Shown: in pieces, positions 55,141 to 63,916 of the stretch
Layout of the letters: every line of letters starts with the position of its first letter
Numbering within the stretch: the stretch's first letter is position 1
Assembly (NCBI GenBank): GCA_903929795.1
Contig: CAIYWC010000091.1
Span: forward strand, 108,038-172,037
DNA: 64,000 nucleotides
Source: an uncultured Myxococcales bacterium
GTDB lineage: Bacteria > Myxococcota_A > UBA9042
Direction of reading: 5' to 3'
Position numbers and translations under genes: made by a program
Notes under the pieces: generated by a model
What the model saw: the letters and a program-made list of their open reading frames with translations, nothing else
What the model was told of the DNA's origin: nothing
The model's database searches: none

Positions 55141-56553
55141 CTACTTCTTGTCGCCGCCGAACAGCTTCTCCAGCCAGCTCTGCTCCTTGGGCAGCGCCAC
55201 CTTCCTGGTGACCGCCGGCGTCGGCTTGCTCGCGGCGATCGCGGTTTTCGAGGCCCGGCGGCTCTTGAGCCCGCGCTCGCGGTCCTCGAGCTCCCCCAGC
55301 TCAGACAGGTTGCTGCGCCGCTGCTCCATCAAGCGCTTTTCCCGCGCCGCCTCGATGTGATTCGGCTGTAAGTTCAAGCAAATCTGCAAGTTGCCCATCA
55401 CGTGCCGCAGCTCGCCGTGCAACTTGTGCCAGATCGCCAGATAGTACGCCGCCTGGGCGTGAAATGGCGTCTTGGCGAACTGCGTCGCAACCTCGTTCCA
55501 CATCGCCTTGGGCCGCTCGATGCGCTCCGCCTCCGGATTGGCGTTGTTGTTGAAGATCGCCCAGCCGAGCATGACCTTGCAGTCCGCGGCCTCATTTTTC
55601 TCCAGCAGCGGCAGCGCCAACTCCAGCGCTTCCTGCGCGCCGGCCCAATCGCGACGGTTCAGCTGCTGGCGGCCGCTGTGCAGGTAGATCCGCGCCACGT
55701 CCACGGTCGGCGGCGGCTCCAGCCCGCGCATGCTCGGCGCCGCACGCGTCTGCACGCTGGGCGAGGTCCGCGGCGTCAGCGTGGATTGGCTCGTCGGCGT
55801 CGGCCGCTGGAACTGCCCGGTGCTGCCCATCGGCGGCTGACCGGAACTGGCGGTCGGCATCTGGCTGGTCGGGCGTTGATTCTGGCCGGTGATCGCCTGC
55901 GGAACGCTCGCGCGCTGGTACTGCCCGGTGCTCGTCGGGACTCCCGGATTCGGCACGCGACCCGGATTGGGCACGCCGCCTGGGGCGGCCGGCATCGTCC
56001 CCGTCGGTCGCTGGAACTGACCGGTCGCGCCTTGGTTGCCCGCCACCATCGGCCGATTCATCGCGCCCGGCGCCGTGGGCCCCTGGCCGGTTGGCATGCC
56101 GCGCGGCGTCTGGGAGGTCGACGTGCGCAGCGTCCCCGGCACAATATCGACTGCGTTGGGCTGCGGCCCCGTCGGGCGCAGGCTGTGGGTGGTCGGCACC
56201 GTCGCGCGGTTGGCCTGCATGTGCGCCGAAACCGCGTCCGAGCGCTCCATCGCCGCGTGCAGCATCGTCTGGATGTAGATGCTGCGCTTGGCCGGATCAC
56301 TCAGTGTTGCGTTGGCCGCGGTGATCGCCTGAAACGCCCGGGTCGCCTGCGCGCGCAGCTGCGGATTGTTCACGAACAGCGGGTGGTCGGGATGCACGAC
56401 CTTGGCGAGCTTGAAATAGGCGTCGCGGATCTGCAGCGGATCGGCGTTGCGCGCCACCTGCAGCAGCGTGAAGTGATCCGCTTTGGCGTCAATCGCCGCG
56501 AGCAGCGCCTTCAGGACCGCGTGGGGGTCATGGGGAGGAGGCGAACTGGTCAT
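55141..56553 (-). CDS. J-domain protein with TGQ[FYN]QR repeats and TPR-like C-terminus
   Basis: A 470-residue protein. The N-terminal J domain (about 25-90) contains the HPD motif in AKVVHPDHP and should activate an Hsp70. A middle region of about 150 residues is low-complexity, Pro/Thr/Gln-rich, with recurring TGQFQR, TGQYQR and TGQNQR units separated by Pro/Gly stretches. The C-terminal 180 residues form TPR-like helices (IYLHSGRQQLNRRDWAGAQEAL) and end in a basic tail (LPKEQSWLEKLFGGDKK). It may recruit DnaK to a particular cargo or complex. No dnaK gene is nearby. Confidence 0.82.
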   Translation of the reverse strand: MTSSPPPHDPHAVLKALLAAIDAKADHFTLLQVARNADPLQIRDAYFKLAKVVHPDHPLFVNNPQLRAQATRAFQAITAANATLSDPAKRSIYIQTMLHAAMERSDAVSAHMQANRATVPTTHSLRPTGPQPNAVDIVPGTLRTSTSQTPRGMPTGQGPTAPGAMNRPMVAGNQGATGQFQRPTGTMPAAPGGVPNPGRVPNPGVPTSTGQYQRASVPQAITGQNQRPTSQMPTASSGQPPMGSTGQFQRPTPTSQSTLTPRTSPSVQTRAAPSMRGLEPPPTVDVARIYLHSGRQQLNRRDWAGAQEALELALPLLEKNEAADCKVMLGWAIFNNNANPEAERIERPKAMWNEVATQFAKTPFHAQAAYYLAIWHKLHGELRHVMGNLQICLNLQPNHIEAAREKRLMEQRRSNLSELGELEDRERGLKSRRASKTAIAASKPTPAVTRKVALPKEQSWLEKLFGGDKK

Positions 56554-56682
56554 CTCACCCGCAGCAGCGGTCGGGTCGGGGGCTGACCGCAGACTGGTAC
56601 ATTAGTGTGACAACTGTCGCGTGGCAATCGCCAATGGCGCCATTCGTGTCGAAATGTGCGCAATTTTTGTCGAGCCCGCCGG

Positions 56683-56709
56683 TTGACCCGATCGCGGGCT
56701 TGCGATACT
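56683..56709 (+). promoter_or_regulatory. Weak candidate promoter for purM
   Basis: TTGACC (56683-56688) and GATACT (56704-56709), 15 bases apart, with TG three bases before the -10 box (extended -10). The spacing is short, so this is tentative. Confidence 0.25.
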
Positions 56710-56732
56710 CGGCAGCGCCAGAGGAGCGTGCC

Positions 56733-57776
56733 GTGACCAAGAAGCCCCTGACCTACGCAGAAGCTGGAGTGGACATTGATCGCGGTGACGCCTTCATCGA
56801 CCGCATCGCGCCCTTTGGCAAGGCCACGCACCGGCCCGGCGTGCTCGCGGGCATCGGCGGTTTCGGCGGCCTGTTCGCGCTCGGCGGCCGCTACAAGGAC
56901 CCCGTGCTCGTCTCCGGGACGGACGGTGTCGGCACCAAGTTGAAGCTCGCATTCCTGACCGGGCGCCACGGCACCGTCGGCATCGATCTGGTCGCCATGT
57001 GCGTCAACGACGTGCTGTGCTCGGGTGCCGAACCGCTGTTCTTCCTCGACTATTTCGCCACTGGCCGCCTGGAGCTGGATGTCGCGACGGCGGTCGTCAG
57101 CGGGATCGCGGCGGGCTGCCAGCAGGCCGGCTGCGCGCTGCTTGGCGGCGAAACGGCTGAATTGCCAGGCTTTTACGCCGATGGTGAATACGATCTGGCC
57201 GGCTTTTCCGTCGCGGCGGTCGAACGCGCCGCGATACTGGACGGCAAACAGGTGCGGCCCGGAGACGTGATCATCGGGCTGGCGTCCAGCGGACTGCATT
57301 CCAACGGTTTTTCCCTGGCGCGCAAGGCGCTGCTGGAGGTGCGCGGGTTGGACCTGTTCGGCCCGTCGATTGGCGGCAAACATCCTGATTTGGCAGCAGA
57401 AATGCTGGAGCCCACGCAGATTTACGTCAAGGCGGTGCTGGACCTGCTGGCGCAGCAGCCGGTCCACGCGCTGGCGCACATCACCGGCGGCGGGCTGCCG
57501 GGCAACGTGCCGCGGTCGCTGCCGGCGGGGACGCGCGCGGTGCTGCACTGCGACCAGTGGTCGGAGCCGGCGATTTTTGGCGCGATCCGCGCGGCCGGCG
57601 TGGAGGAACTCGAGATGCAGCGGACTTTCAATCTGGGCCTCGGCATGATCGCGGTGCTGCCGGCGGCGAACGTCCCGGCCAGTTTGGCGCTTCTGGCGGG
57701 CCATGGCATCGCGGCGACGGTCGTCGGCGAGATCGTCGCGGCGGACTTGGCGGAAGCGGATTGCATCGTCGTCTGA
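56733..57776 (+). CDS. purM: Phosphoribosylformylglycinamidine cyclo-ligase
   Basis: A 347-residue enzyme of purine synthesis that closes the imidazole ring of AIR using ATP. The start TYAEAGVDIDRGDAFID, then SGTDGVGTKLKLA, VAMCVNDVL and LGGETAELPGFY are family signatures. GTG 56733 is chosen because GAGGAG lies 6 bases upstream. purN does not follow; the next genes are two exported helical proteins. It is divergent from the J-domain gene. Confidence 0.96.
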   Translation: MTKKPLTYAEAGVDIDRGDAFIDRIAPFGKATHRPGVLAGIGGFGGLFALGGRYKDPVLVSGTDGVGTKLKLAFLTGRHGTVGIDLVAMCVNDVLCSGAEPLFFLDYFATGRLELDVATAVVSGIAAGCQQAGCALLGGETAELPGFYADGEYDLAGFSVAAVERAAILDGKQVRPGDVIIGLASSGLHSNGFSLARKALLEVRGLDLFGPSIGGKHPDLAAEMLEPTQIYVKAVLDLLAQQPVHALAHITGGGLPGNVPRSLPAGTRAVLHCDQWSEPAIFGAIRAAGVEELEMQRTFNLGLGMIAVLPAANVPASLALLAGHGIAATVVGEIVAADLAEADCIVV

Positions 57777-57807
57777 CGGCCACTCCATCGTCTTGTGAGG
57801 AACCGAA

Positions 57808-58809
57808 ATGCTGGCTCATCTGGTACGCAAGGTGCTCGTGATCGCGGTGTTGATCGCGCCGGCGATGGCGCAAGCGGGCAAGCCCAAGGCCAAACCGGCG
57901 GTGGAGGCGCCCGCGGCGGAGCCTTCGGCGCTGAAAAAGCTCAAGACGCTTGTGGATCGGACCGGGACGCTGGTGGACCAGTTTGTCCGCGACGTGAAGA
58001 CCGCGGGTGATGACAGCGAGCGGCTTGTCGAGCTTGGCCGGCGGTTCCAGAGTCAGATGCAGTCGACGGAAGTCGAGATGGAGGCGCTGCAAAAGACGCT
58101 GGACGTCGCGCAGCGGGAGGCGGGCGAAGAGTACGGGCGCGACAAGCTGGGCCCGCGGATCGAGGCGATGCAGGCGGCGCTGGAGCTGGTGCAGCAGGCG
58201 GCCGAGGGCGAAACCGACGAGGACAAGCAGGCACCGGGCGAACACGCGCCGGGCGCGGACAAGTTTCGCGCGGAGATTGCCAAGGCGGTGACCGAGGCGG
58301 AGGCGCTCCAGCAGCTGGCCCGCGCGGCGGGTCGCGATCCCGTCAAGCGTGAAGCCGTGCGACAGCGCCTGGCCAAGCTGGGCGGCCAGCGCAACGCGGC
58401 GTACCAGACCGCGCGCCACGACGCGGCGATCCAGAAGCCGCTGCGGCTCTTTCGGGAGGCGGCCAAGGCGCTGGAGCCCAAGCTGCAGCGCGTCGACCGG
58501 CTGCTGCGGCTGGCGCTGCTGCCGCCCTGCGCGGCGTTTGAGGAGCAAAAGCTCACGGTTGCCGAGATGGCCGCGGATGCGCGCCGGCTGGTGGACGAGC
58601 TGGCCCAGGTGAATGACGCGGCGTCGCTGGAGTCGCTGAAGACGCGGTTTGCCCACGCCGTGGCGGGCTTGGACACGCTGGGCTGGCAGAAGCTGGCCTC
58701 GGACGAGCGGCAGGAACTGGCGGCGATCGTGACGGAATCGGTGTCCGTGACGACCGACCAGTTCATGGAACGCGCCGAGGCGCTGCAGCAGAAATACGCC
58801 GCGCCCTAG
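57808..58809 (+). CDS. Exported helical protein, paralogue A
   Basis: A 333-residue protein with a signal peptide (VLVIAVLIAPAMAQA) and an otherwise helical, Glu/Ala/Lys-rich mature chain with likely coiled-coil segments (RFQSQMQSTEVEMEALQKTL). The section KPLRLFREAAKALEPKLQ followed by RVDRLLRLALLPPC matches in pattern the section VERPLLHAERLLRIALQAPS of the next gene, so the two are diverged duplicates. The function is not known; a periplasmic scaffold is possible. GAGGA lies about 7 bases before ATG 57808. Confidence 0.72.
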   Translation: MLAHLVRKVLVIAVLIAPAMAQAGKPKAKPAVEAPAAEPSALKKLKTLVDRTGTLVDQFVRDVKTAGDDSERLVELGRRFQSQMQSTEVEMEALQKTLDVAQREAGEEYGRDKLGPRIEAMQAALELVQQAAEGETDEDKQAPGEHAPGADKFRAEIAKAVTEAEALQQLARAAGRDPVKREAVRQRLAKLGGQRNAAYQTARHDAAIQKPLRLFREAAKALEPKLQRVDRLLRLALLPPCAAFEEQKLTVAEMAADARRLVDELAQVNDAASLESLKTRFAHAVAGLDTLGWQKLASDERQELAAIVTESVSVTTDQFMERAEALQQKYAAP

Positions 58810-58830
58810 CGCCGGCCAAAGGAATTGCAC

Positions 58831-59799
58831 GTGAAAATGCCCTCCTTGCTCGTGATGCTGCTCCTGTGCGCGCCGGCGCTGGCGCTGGCCAAGCCGCCGG
58901 CGGTGGCGGCGCATCCCGCGGATACGCACAACGTGCACCGCGCCAAGACCGCCGTGGACAAGCTGACCGTCAAGCTGACCGGCATGGTCAAGCGGGCCGA
59001 GGCGCCGGGCATGGACGTGCCAAAAGTCCAAGCGCTTGTTGCGGAATTCCAGGCGCACATGGCGAGCCAGCGCAAGGAGTCAGAAGAGCTGGAGGCGCTG
59101 CTGACCGACGATGAGAAGGCGGAGGTGGGCCAGTACATTGCCGAGCGCGTGACGCCGCTGCTGGCGCGGTTTGAGGCGGTCTACAAACGCGTGCAGACCG
59201 AGGCGGATCCGACCCGCGACGAACGCGAGAAGGCGCTGGGTGCGAGCCTGGATGCGCTGGGGACGGAGGCGGAAGCGGCGGTGCAGCTGGCCAAGGCGGT
59301 CGGCAATGATCCCGCCAAGCGGGCGGCCGCGGTGGAAGCGCTGGAGAAGCTGACGGTCGCGCAGCACGCGCTGTACCACGCCGGCATCGCGGAAGTGCAG
59401 GCGGGCCCAGGGCGCGAGCCGTGGGAGAACCTGTTTGCCGGTCGCGTGGAAAGACCGCTGCTGCATGCGGAACGTCTGCTGCGGATAGCACTGCAGGCGC
59501 CGAGCGAGGACTACCAGCAGGCGCAAATCCGCATGGCGGACCTGACCAAGCAGACCGAAACGCTGCACGGCGAGTGGCACGCGGTGCAGGACTGGCCAGG
59601 GCTCAAGGCGCTGCAAGAGCGGGAGACGGCGCTGCAAACCGCAGTCCAGGGGCTGGTGCAGGGCTGGCGACTGCTGCCGGCGGACGAGGCCGTGGAGCTC
59701 GACACCGTGGCGCGCGAAACGCTGGTGCCGGCCGTGGAGCGGATGAACCAGGACTCCGCCGAGGCGCGCAAGCGGCTGCCGCCAGAGCCGGGCAAGTAG
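58831..59799 (+). CDS. Exported helical protein, paralogue B
   Basis: A 322-residue protein with a signal peptide (LLVMLLLCAPALALA) and a helical mature chain. It shares the layout of its upstream neighbour: about 60 residues of charged helix, a middle helical pair (VEALEKLTVAQHALYHAGI), and RPLLHAERLLRIALQAPS near the same place. GTG 58831 is chosen because AAAGGA lies 7 bases upstream; TTG 58825 and ATG 58837 are also in frame. The two genes are separated by 21 bases and are probably one transcript. Confidence 0.72.
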   Translation: MKMPSLLVMLLLCAPALALAKPPAVAAHPADTHNVHRAKTAVDKLTVKLTGMVKRAEAPGMDVPKVQALVAEFQAHMASQRKESEELEALLTDDEKAEVGQYIAERVTPLLARFEAVYKRVQTEADPTRDEREKALGASLDALGTEAEAAVQLAKAVGNDPAKRAAAVEALEKLTVAQHALYHAGIAEVQAGPGREPWENLFAGRVERPLLHAERLLRIALQAPSEDYQQAQIRMADLTKQTETLHGEWHAVQDWPGLKALQERETALQTAVQGLVQGWRLLPADEAVELDTVARETLVPAVERMNQDSAEARKRLPPEPGK

Positions 59800-59826
59800 C
59801 TGCGCTGACCGCATCGCGCGTCACAA

Positions 59827-59878
59827 CGTCCCGAGCCGCGGCGGGCCACCGGAGGTGCACGCTCGCGGTCCCAGTCCG
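59827..59878 (-). repeat. Dispersed repeat, copy 2 (inverted)
   Basis: The reverse complement of this segment matches 61705-61755 at about 47 of 53 positions, including a run of over 20 identical bases from GACTGGGACC to GTGCACCT. It lies after the paralogue B stop and before the rubredoxin stop, and it is in opposite orientation to the copies at 15893 and 61707. Confidence 0.75.
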
Positions 59879-59940
59879 AGGTGCGACAGCGCTGGCCACC
59901 GGATTCTGAGGTTCGTTTCGGGCCAGGCTGTGTGGCGCCG

Positions 59941-60117
59941 TCAGACCTCGACCATCTCGAAATCCTGTTTGGCCGCGCCGCAATCCGGGCAGCACCAGTC
60001 GTCGGGGATGTCGGCCCAGCGGGTGCCGGCGGCGATGCCTTCGTCGGGCAGGCCATCCGCTTCGCTGTATTCAAAGCCGCAGACGATGCAGCGAAACATC
60101 TTGAAATTCTCAGCCAT
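59941..60117 (-). CDS. Rubredoxin
   Basis: A 58-residue rubredoxin, a one-iron electron carrier. The two metal-binding pairs are C10-x-x-C13 (RCIVCGFEY) and C43-x-x-C46 (WCCPDCG), with the usual Pro/Asp-rich loop between. Its ATG (60117) lies inside the end of the rubrerythrin gene, overlapping by eight bases. The adjacent rubrerythrin has no rubredoxin domain of its own, so this protein is its likely electron donor. It is too short for many gene finders. Confidence 0.92.
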   Translation of the reverse strand: MAENFKMFRCIVCGFEYSEADGLPDEGIAAGTRWADIPDDWCCPDCGAAKQDFEMVEV

Positions 60118-60610
60118 TTTTCACCCCGAGCGCAGCCAGAGCCGCGCGATAGTGGCCCGCGTGCCGTTCTTCAATTCGCGCCAGCGCGGCAAACCGCCTT
60201 TCGGCTTTTTGCACGATACCGCGATCCAGGTGCGCCGCAAACGCGTCGGCGTGGCCTTTGGACTCGGCGATCTGCGCGTCGATCTCCGCCAGCGCCGCCG
60301 CGTTGCCTTCGACCTCCGCTTCCCGGCGAAACTGCGGGTACATTTCCGTGTACTCGTGTGTCTCGCCGGCAATCGCCAACTGCAGGCACTGCTGCGGCGT
60401 CAGCTTCTGCTCGCTCAGCAGCAGCTGCAGGTGGCCCCACGCGTGCTGCACTTCCTGGTCGGCGGTTTCCTCAAAGATCCGCGCGGTTGCCTCGTCGCCC
60501 GCCTCCCGGCAGAGCTTGGCAAAGTACCGGTACTTGATGTGCGCCATGGACTCGCCGGCCAGCGCCGACTCCAGATTTTGCCGCGTGCGCTGCGGCCGTT
60601 CGTGACTCAT
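60110..60610 (-). CDS. Rubrerythrin (ferritin-like diiron domain only)
   Basis: A 166-residue four-helix diiron protein that reduces hydrogen peroxide. The iron ligands follow the rubrerythrin pattern: E20, then E53-x-x-H56 (EVQH), acids around E83-E89 and E147-x-x-H150 (EERH). The C-terminal rubredoxin domain of classical rubrerythrin is missing and is supplied by the overlapping rubredoxin gene. ATG 60610 is chosen because GGAGG lies 5 bases upstream. OxyR lies directly upstream on the same strand, which fits a peroxide-response operon. Confidence 0.9.
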   Translation of the reverse strand: MSHERPQRTRQNLESALAGESMAHIKYRYFAKLCREAGDEATARIFEETADQEVQHAWGHLQLLLSEQKLTPQQCLQLAIAGETHEYTEMYPQFRREAEVEGNAAALAEIDAQIAESKGHADAFAAHLDRGIVQKAERRFAALARIEERHAGHYRAALAALGVKNG

Positions 60611-60688
60611 GGATGCCTCCTGTCTGCGATTTGGCCCACCCCGCGTCGGCCATGGCACCAAGATAGGTGGCGGCCAGTGATACGTAAA

Positions 60689-60725
60689 ATGGATTATCTG
60701 GATGATTTCGATAACCTGGACTTAT
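60689..60725. promoter_or_regulatory. Possible OxyR-binding site upstream of rubrerythrin
   Basis: GATAA and TTATC surround a 7-base spacer at 60710-60726, matching about 7 of 10 key positions of the ATAG-N7-CTAT OxyR half-site, and a weaker half (about 6 of 10) lies 22 bases away at 60689-60703, the right spacing for a tetramer site. It overlaps the end of oxyR and lies about 100 bases before the rubrerythrin start. A pattern match only. Confidence 0.35.
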
Positions 60726-61648
60726 CGAGGCAGCGCCGCCGCCAGCCGGCCCTGGGCCAGCGCGTGATCCAGCGCTTTCACCAACAGTTCCATGACCTTG
60801 GGTCGTGACGACGCGCGGCGCCACGCCAGCAGGACGCGGCGATGTTGGGTCGGTGCCAGCGGCCGGAGCACGAGCTGCTGGCTGTCCGCGGGCGTCACCG
60901 CCGTCGCCGGCAGCACGGTCACGCCCACGCCGGCCATGACCATGTGGCGGATCGTCGTCAGCGAGCTGTTGCGCAGCGCCTGCACCAGCGCGGAATCCGT
61001 CGGTATTTCGCGGTTCAGGTCCGGGCACACGGCCAGCACCCGATCGCGAAAACAGTGGCCGGGCGTCAGCAACAGCACGGTCTCGCGGGCGAGCATTTCT
61101 GGCGTCACGGCGGCCACATCCGCCCAGGCGTGGCCCAGCGGCGCCGCCGCCAGCAGGATCTCGTCGTACAGCGGCTCCGTCGCGACGCCCGGCGCGCTGA
61201 ACGGCTCGGCCACCACCAGCGCGTCCAGTTCGCCCGCCAGGAGCCGCTCGGTCAGCTGCGCCGTCAGGCCTTCTTGCAGCAGGAGCGGTAGCTTGGGCGC
61301 CATCGCCTGGATTTCCGGCACCCAGTGCGGTAACAGGTACGGGCAAATCGTGTAGATGAGCCCCAGGCCAAACGGCACCGCCAGCGGGTCCTGCGCCGCC
61401 TGCGCCAGCTTGTGCACTTCCGCGGCGGCGTCCAGGGTCCGCTGCGCCTGCAAGACGATCGCCCGGCCAAGCTGCGTCACGGTCAGCGTCGGCGTGGCGC
61501 GGTCAAACAGGACGACGCCCAACTCGTCCTCGAGCTGCCGCACGGCCGTCGACAGCGCCGGCTGGCTGACAAAACACGCCTTGGCGGCGCGGCCAAAGTG
61601 GCGCTCGCGGGCGACGGCGACGATGTATTTCAGCTCTTGCAGCGTCAT
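60722..61648 (-). CDS. oxyR: Hydrogen peroxide-responsive regulator OxyR
   Basis: A 308-residue LysR-type regulator. The N-terminal helix-turn-helix is LQELKYIVAVARERHFGRAA, and the redox pair is kept at C199 and C208 in PGHCFRDRVLAVCPD, the same positions and spacing as in the E. coli protein. Peroxide should form the disulfide and switch gene control. It is upstream of rubrerythrin and rubredoxin genes on the same strand, its likely targets. The cassette is framed by inverted repeats. ATG 61648 matches the family start. Confidence 0.93.
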   Translation of the reverse strand: MTLQELKYIVAVARERHFGRAAKACFVSQPALSTAVRQLEDELGVVLFDRATPTLTVTQLGRAIVLQAQRTLDAAAEVHKLAQAAQDPLAVPFGLGLIYTICPYLLPHWVPEIQAMAPKLPLLLQEGLTAQLTERLLAGELDALVVAEPFSAPGVATEPLYDEILLAAAPLGHAWADVAAVTPEMLARETVLLLTPGHCFRDRVLAVCPDLNREIPTDSALVQALRNSSLTTIRHMVMAGVGVTVLPATAVTPADSQQLVLRPLAPTQHRRVLLAWRRASSRPKVMELLVKALDHALAQGRLAAALPR

Positions 61649-61704
61649 GGCCCGTTGAAGGTGGTTGCCGCGCGCGGTGTTGTCAAGGCTGCGGCGGCGG
61701 GTCA

Positions 61705-61755
61705 GACTGGGACCGCGAGCGTGCACCTGCGGTCGCACGCCGCGGGTCCGGGACG
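61705..61755 (+). repeat. Dispersed repeat, copy 3
   Basis: Same orientation as the copy at 15893 and inverted relative to that at 59827. It contains the conserved inverted repeat GCGTGC/GCACGC and an outer GGACC/GGTCC pair that could fold into one hairpin. It lies between oxyR and the exported-protein gene at 61794. Confidence 0.75.
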
Positions 61756-61793
61756 ATCGATCTCGAACTTCACTCAGCGTGTAGGGGAGCCCC

Positions 61794-62252
61794 ATGGTCC
61801 GCGCGGTCCTCAGCCTGCTTCTCACCGCCCTGGGTCTGGTCGCGGCCACCTCCTGCAGCTGCGCCGCGGTTGTGCATGTGCGCGGCAGCACGCGCGGGCA
61901 CGTGACGTTCGTCGTCGACGGCAGCCGCGCGGTGCAGCGCGTGACCCTCGCACAGCGCGACTTCAGCGGCGGCTGGAACGATATCTGGGCCATCAGCGGC
62001 AGCAGCGACGTCCGCGAAATCGTATACGGCGAGGCACCCGACGGCCTCCGCGCCGCCGTCGCGCCGGCGCCGTTGCACGCCAGCGGCATCTTTCTCGCCA
62101 GTGTCCAGCTGGAGGGCGGCGGCTGGGGCGGCCCACCGGGCTGCGCGGGCGAACTCCTCTTCACCTTCACGCCCGCCGGCGTCGTCCGGGAGTGCAACGA
62201 CGTCGCTGCTTGCCTGGCGATCGCCGGGCAAAAGCCCGACGCGCGGCGCTAA
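61794..62252 (+). CDS. Small exported protein (probable lipoprotein)
   Basis: A 152-residue protein with a signal peptide rich in Leu/Ala (LSLLLTALGLVAATSC), where the Cys could be a lipidation site although the lipobox is not ideal. The mature part is beta-rich (HVTFVVDGSRAVQRVTL) with a few Cys near the C-terminus (GPPGCAG, VRECNDVAACL). I do not recognise the family. GTAGGGGAG lies just upstream of ATG 61794. Confidence 0.68.
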   Translation: MVRAVLSLLLTALGLVAATSCSCAAVVHVRGSTRGHVTFVVDGSRAVQRVTLAQRDFSGGWNDIWAISGSSDVREIVYGEAPDGLRAAVAPAPLHASGIFLASVQLEGGGWGGPPGCAGELLFTFTPAGVVRECNDVAACLAIAGQKPDARR

Positions 62253-62489
62253 ACACAGGGACAGAAGTTCTGGATCCAGCGTCCGTCGGCCGCGGCGAGC
62301 TTCCGAAGGAGCGGCGCGGGGTCCAGGCCGAAATGCGTCAGGTCCTACCCAGGCGGCTTGGTCTTGCACAACGGCGACGCGAAAAGAGCGCGACGGCAAA
62401 AAGCGCCGATGATGTCCAATCTTGCGGCCTCTCCCCGCGCGCGGTAAGTTTGCGGATGGGGCGCCGGGCACCCCACGGCAGGTCGGTCG

Positions 62490-62969
62490 ATGCGCAAACG
62501 CTTCAGCACGCCAACACCCCAGCCGCCGGCGGACGCGGAGGGCACGGGCCCGTTCATCGCGCCGGATGAGACGACGCACCGCTATTTCAGCAATGCACTC
62601 GCGGACATCCGCTCGGCGATCGCCCAAGCGCGCGGCGATGCGCCGGCACCGGAATCGTCGGTGGAAGTCGCTGTCGAAGCGGTGCGCAGCTGGTCGGCCG
62701 AGCTGCCGCCGATGGCGGGGACCGACACGCCGGGCTTGACGGAAGTGACCCAGCGCTACGCCGATCAGAGTGTTTCGGGCATCCGGGCGGCGATTGCGGC
62801 GGCGCGCGAGGCCGGCAGCCAGGACCCGGAGACGCGCGCGGCGGCGCGGTTTGCGCTGGGCGAAACACCGGCGGTCAAAGTGCCGTCGCTGGTCCTGGAG
62901 GCGAGACCGGAGCCGGCAGCGCAGCCACCCGATGCGCCCGCACCGGACGACGAAGCGGAGACACCATGA
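62490..62969 (+). CDS. Small repeat-containing protein coupled to the second kinase
   Basis: A 159-residue soluble protein rich in Ala and Pro. Two similar segments, HRYFSNALADIRSAIAQARG and QRYADQSVSGIRAAIAAARE, suggest an internal duplication of a helical unit. It ends in a Pro/Asp-rich tail. Its stop overlaps the kinase start as ATGA (62966-62969), so both are co-translated. No family is recognised. It parallels the coupled small gene before the first kinase. Confidence 0.65.
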   Translation: MRKRFSTPTPQPPADAEGTGPFIAPDETTHRYFSNALADIRSAIAQARGDAPAPESSVEVAVEAVRSWSAELPPMAGTDTPGLTEVTQRYADQSVSGIRAAIAAAREAGSQDPETRAAARFALGETPAVKVPSLVLEARPEPAAQPPDAPAPDDEAETP

Positions 62970-63916
62970 AACAGTGTCCCGTCTGCCAATCGACCTACCC
63001 GGACGAACAGCGCTACTGCGGCCAGGACGGCAACGGCTTGGTCGATTTCGTGCCGCTGGACCCGCTCATCGGCGTCGTCGTCGGCGGCAGCTACCGGTTG
63101 CGCAAGCAGCTGGGCTCCGGCGGCTTCGGCACAGTCTACATGGCGACGCACGAGCGCTTGCCGATGATGGTCGCGGTAAAATTGCTGAATGCTTCCAGGA
63201 CTTTGGACCCATCGATGGTCTCGCGTTTTCGCCTGGAAGTGGAAGCGGAAGCGCTGCTGACCCATCCGAACATCGTGCGCGTTCTGGACCACGGCCAGGA
63301 CCCGACGGCGGGCTTCTACATCGTCATGGAGCACCTGAACGGCCGCGATCTCGCCAAACTGCTGGACGCCAAGCAACAGCTGGGCGTGCTGGAGATCTTT
63401 TCGCTTGTCGACCAAGCCGCGTCGGGGCTGGAAGCGGCGCACAAGGCCGGCATCGTGCACCGCGACGTGAAGTGCGAGAACCTGTTCCTGGTGGATGACC
63501 GGACGCGGCCGGAGGGTTTTTTCCTGAAGCTGCTGGATTTCGGCCTGGCGCGGCTGATGCACAACGCGGTGACGCCGCATGGCCAGACGCTGCGCGCGGT
63601 GGCGCACCGCAGCACGGCGCAGCGGACGTTTGGCAGCCCGGCGACGATGGCGCCGGAAGTGGCGAGCGCCGGCGCGATCGACCACCGGGCGGACATCTAC
63701 AGCTTGGGCGCGGTGGTCTTTGAGCTGCTGACCGGTACTATCCTGTTTGAAACCAAGACGTTGGAAGAAATGCTGCACCGCATCGTCCACATGGCGCCGA
63801 CCGCGCCGTCGGCCGTGCCGGGCGGTGAATGGGTGCCGCCGGCGCTGGACGAAGTCGTGGGTCCGAACCGGGCACATCATTTACACCTTAGACCGGGCAC
63901 ATGGTTTACACATTGA
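62966..63916 (+). pseudogene. Ser/Thr protein kinase gene interrupted by an insertion sequence
   Basis: The frame starts with a zinc ribbon (CPVCQSTYP...RYCGQDG) and then a Hanks-type kinase domain: LGSGGFGTVY, VAVKLL, HRDVKCEN, LDFGLAR and APEVA are all present. After VPPALDEVV the sequence changes into the end of an insertion sequence (from about 63866) and stops at 63914-63916, so the last kinase helices, and any membrane segment or sensor region, are lost. The kinase core up to the alpha-F/G region is intact. It is preceded by a coupled small gene. The remainder of the gene probably lies beyond the element, outside the window. Confidence 0.85.
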
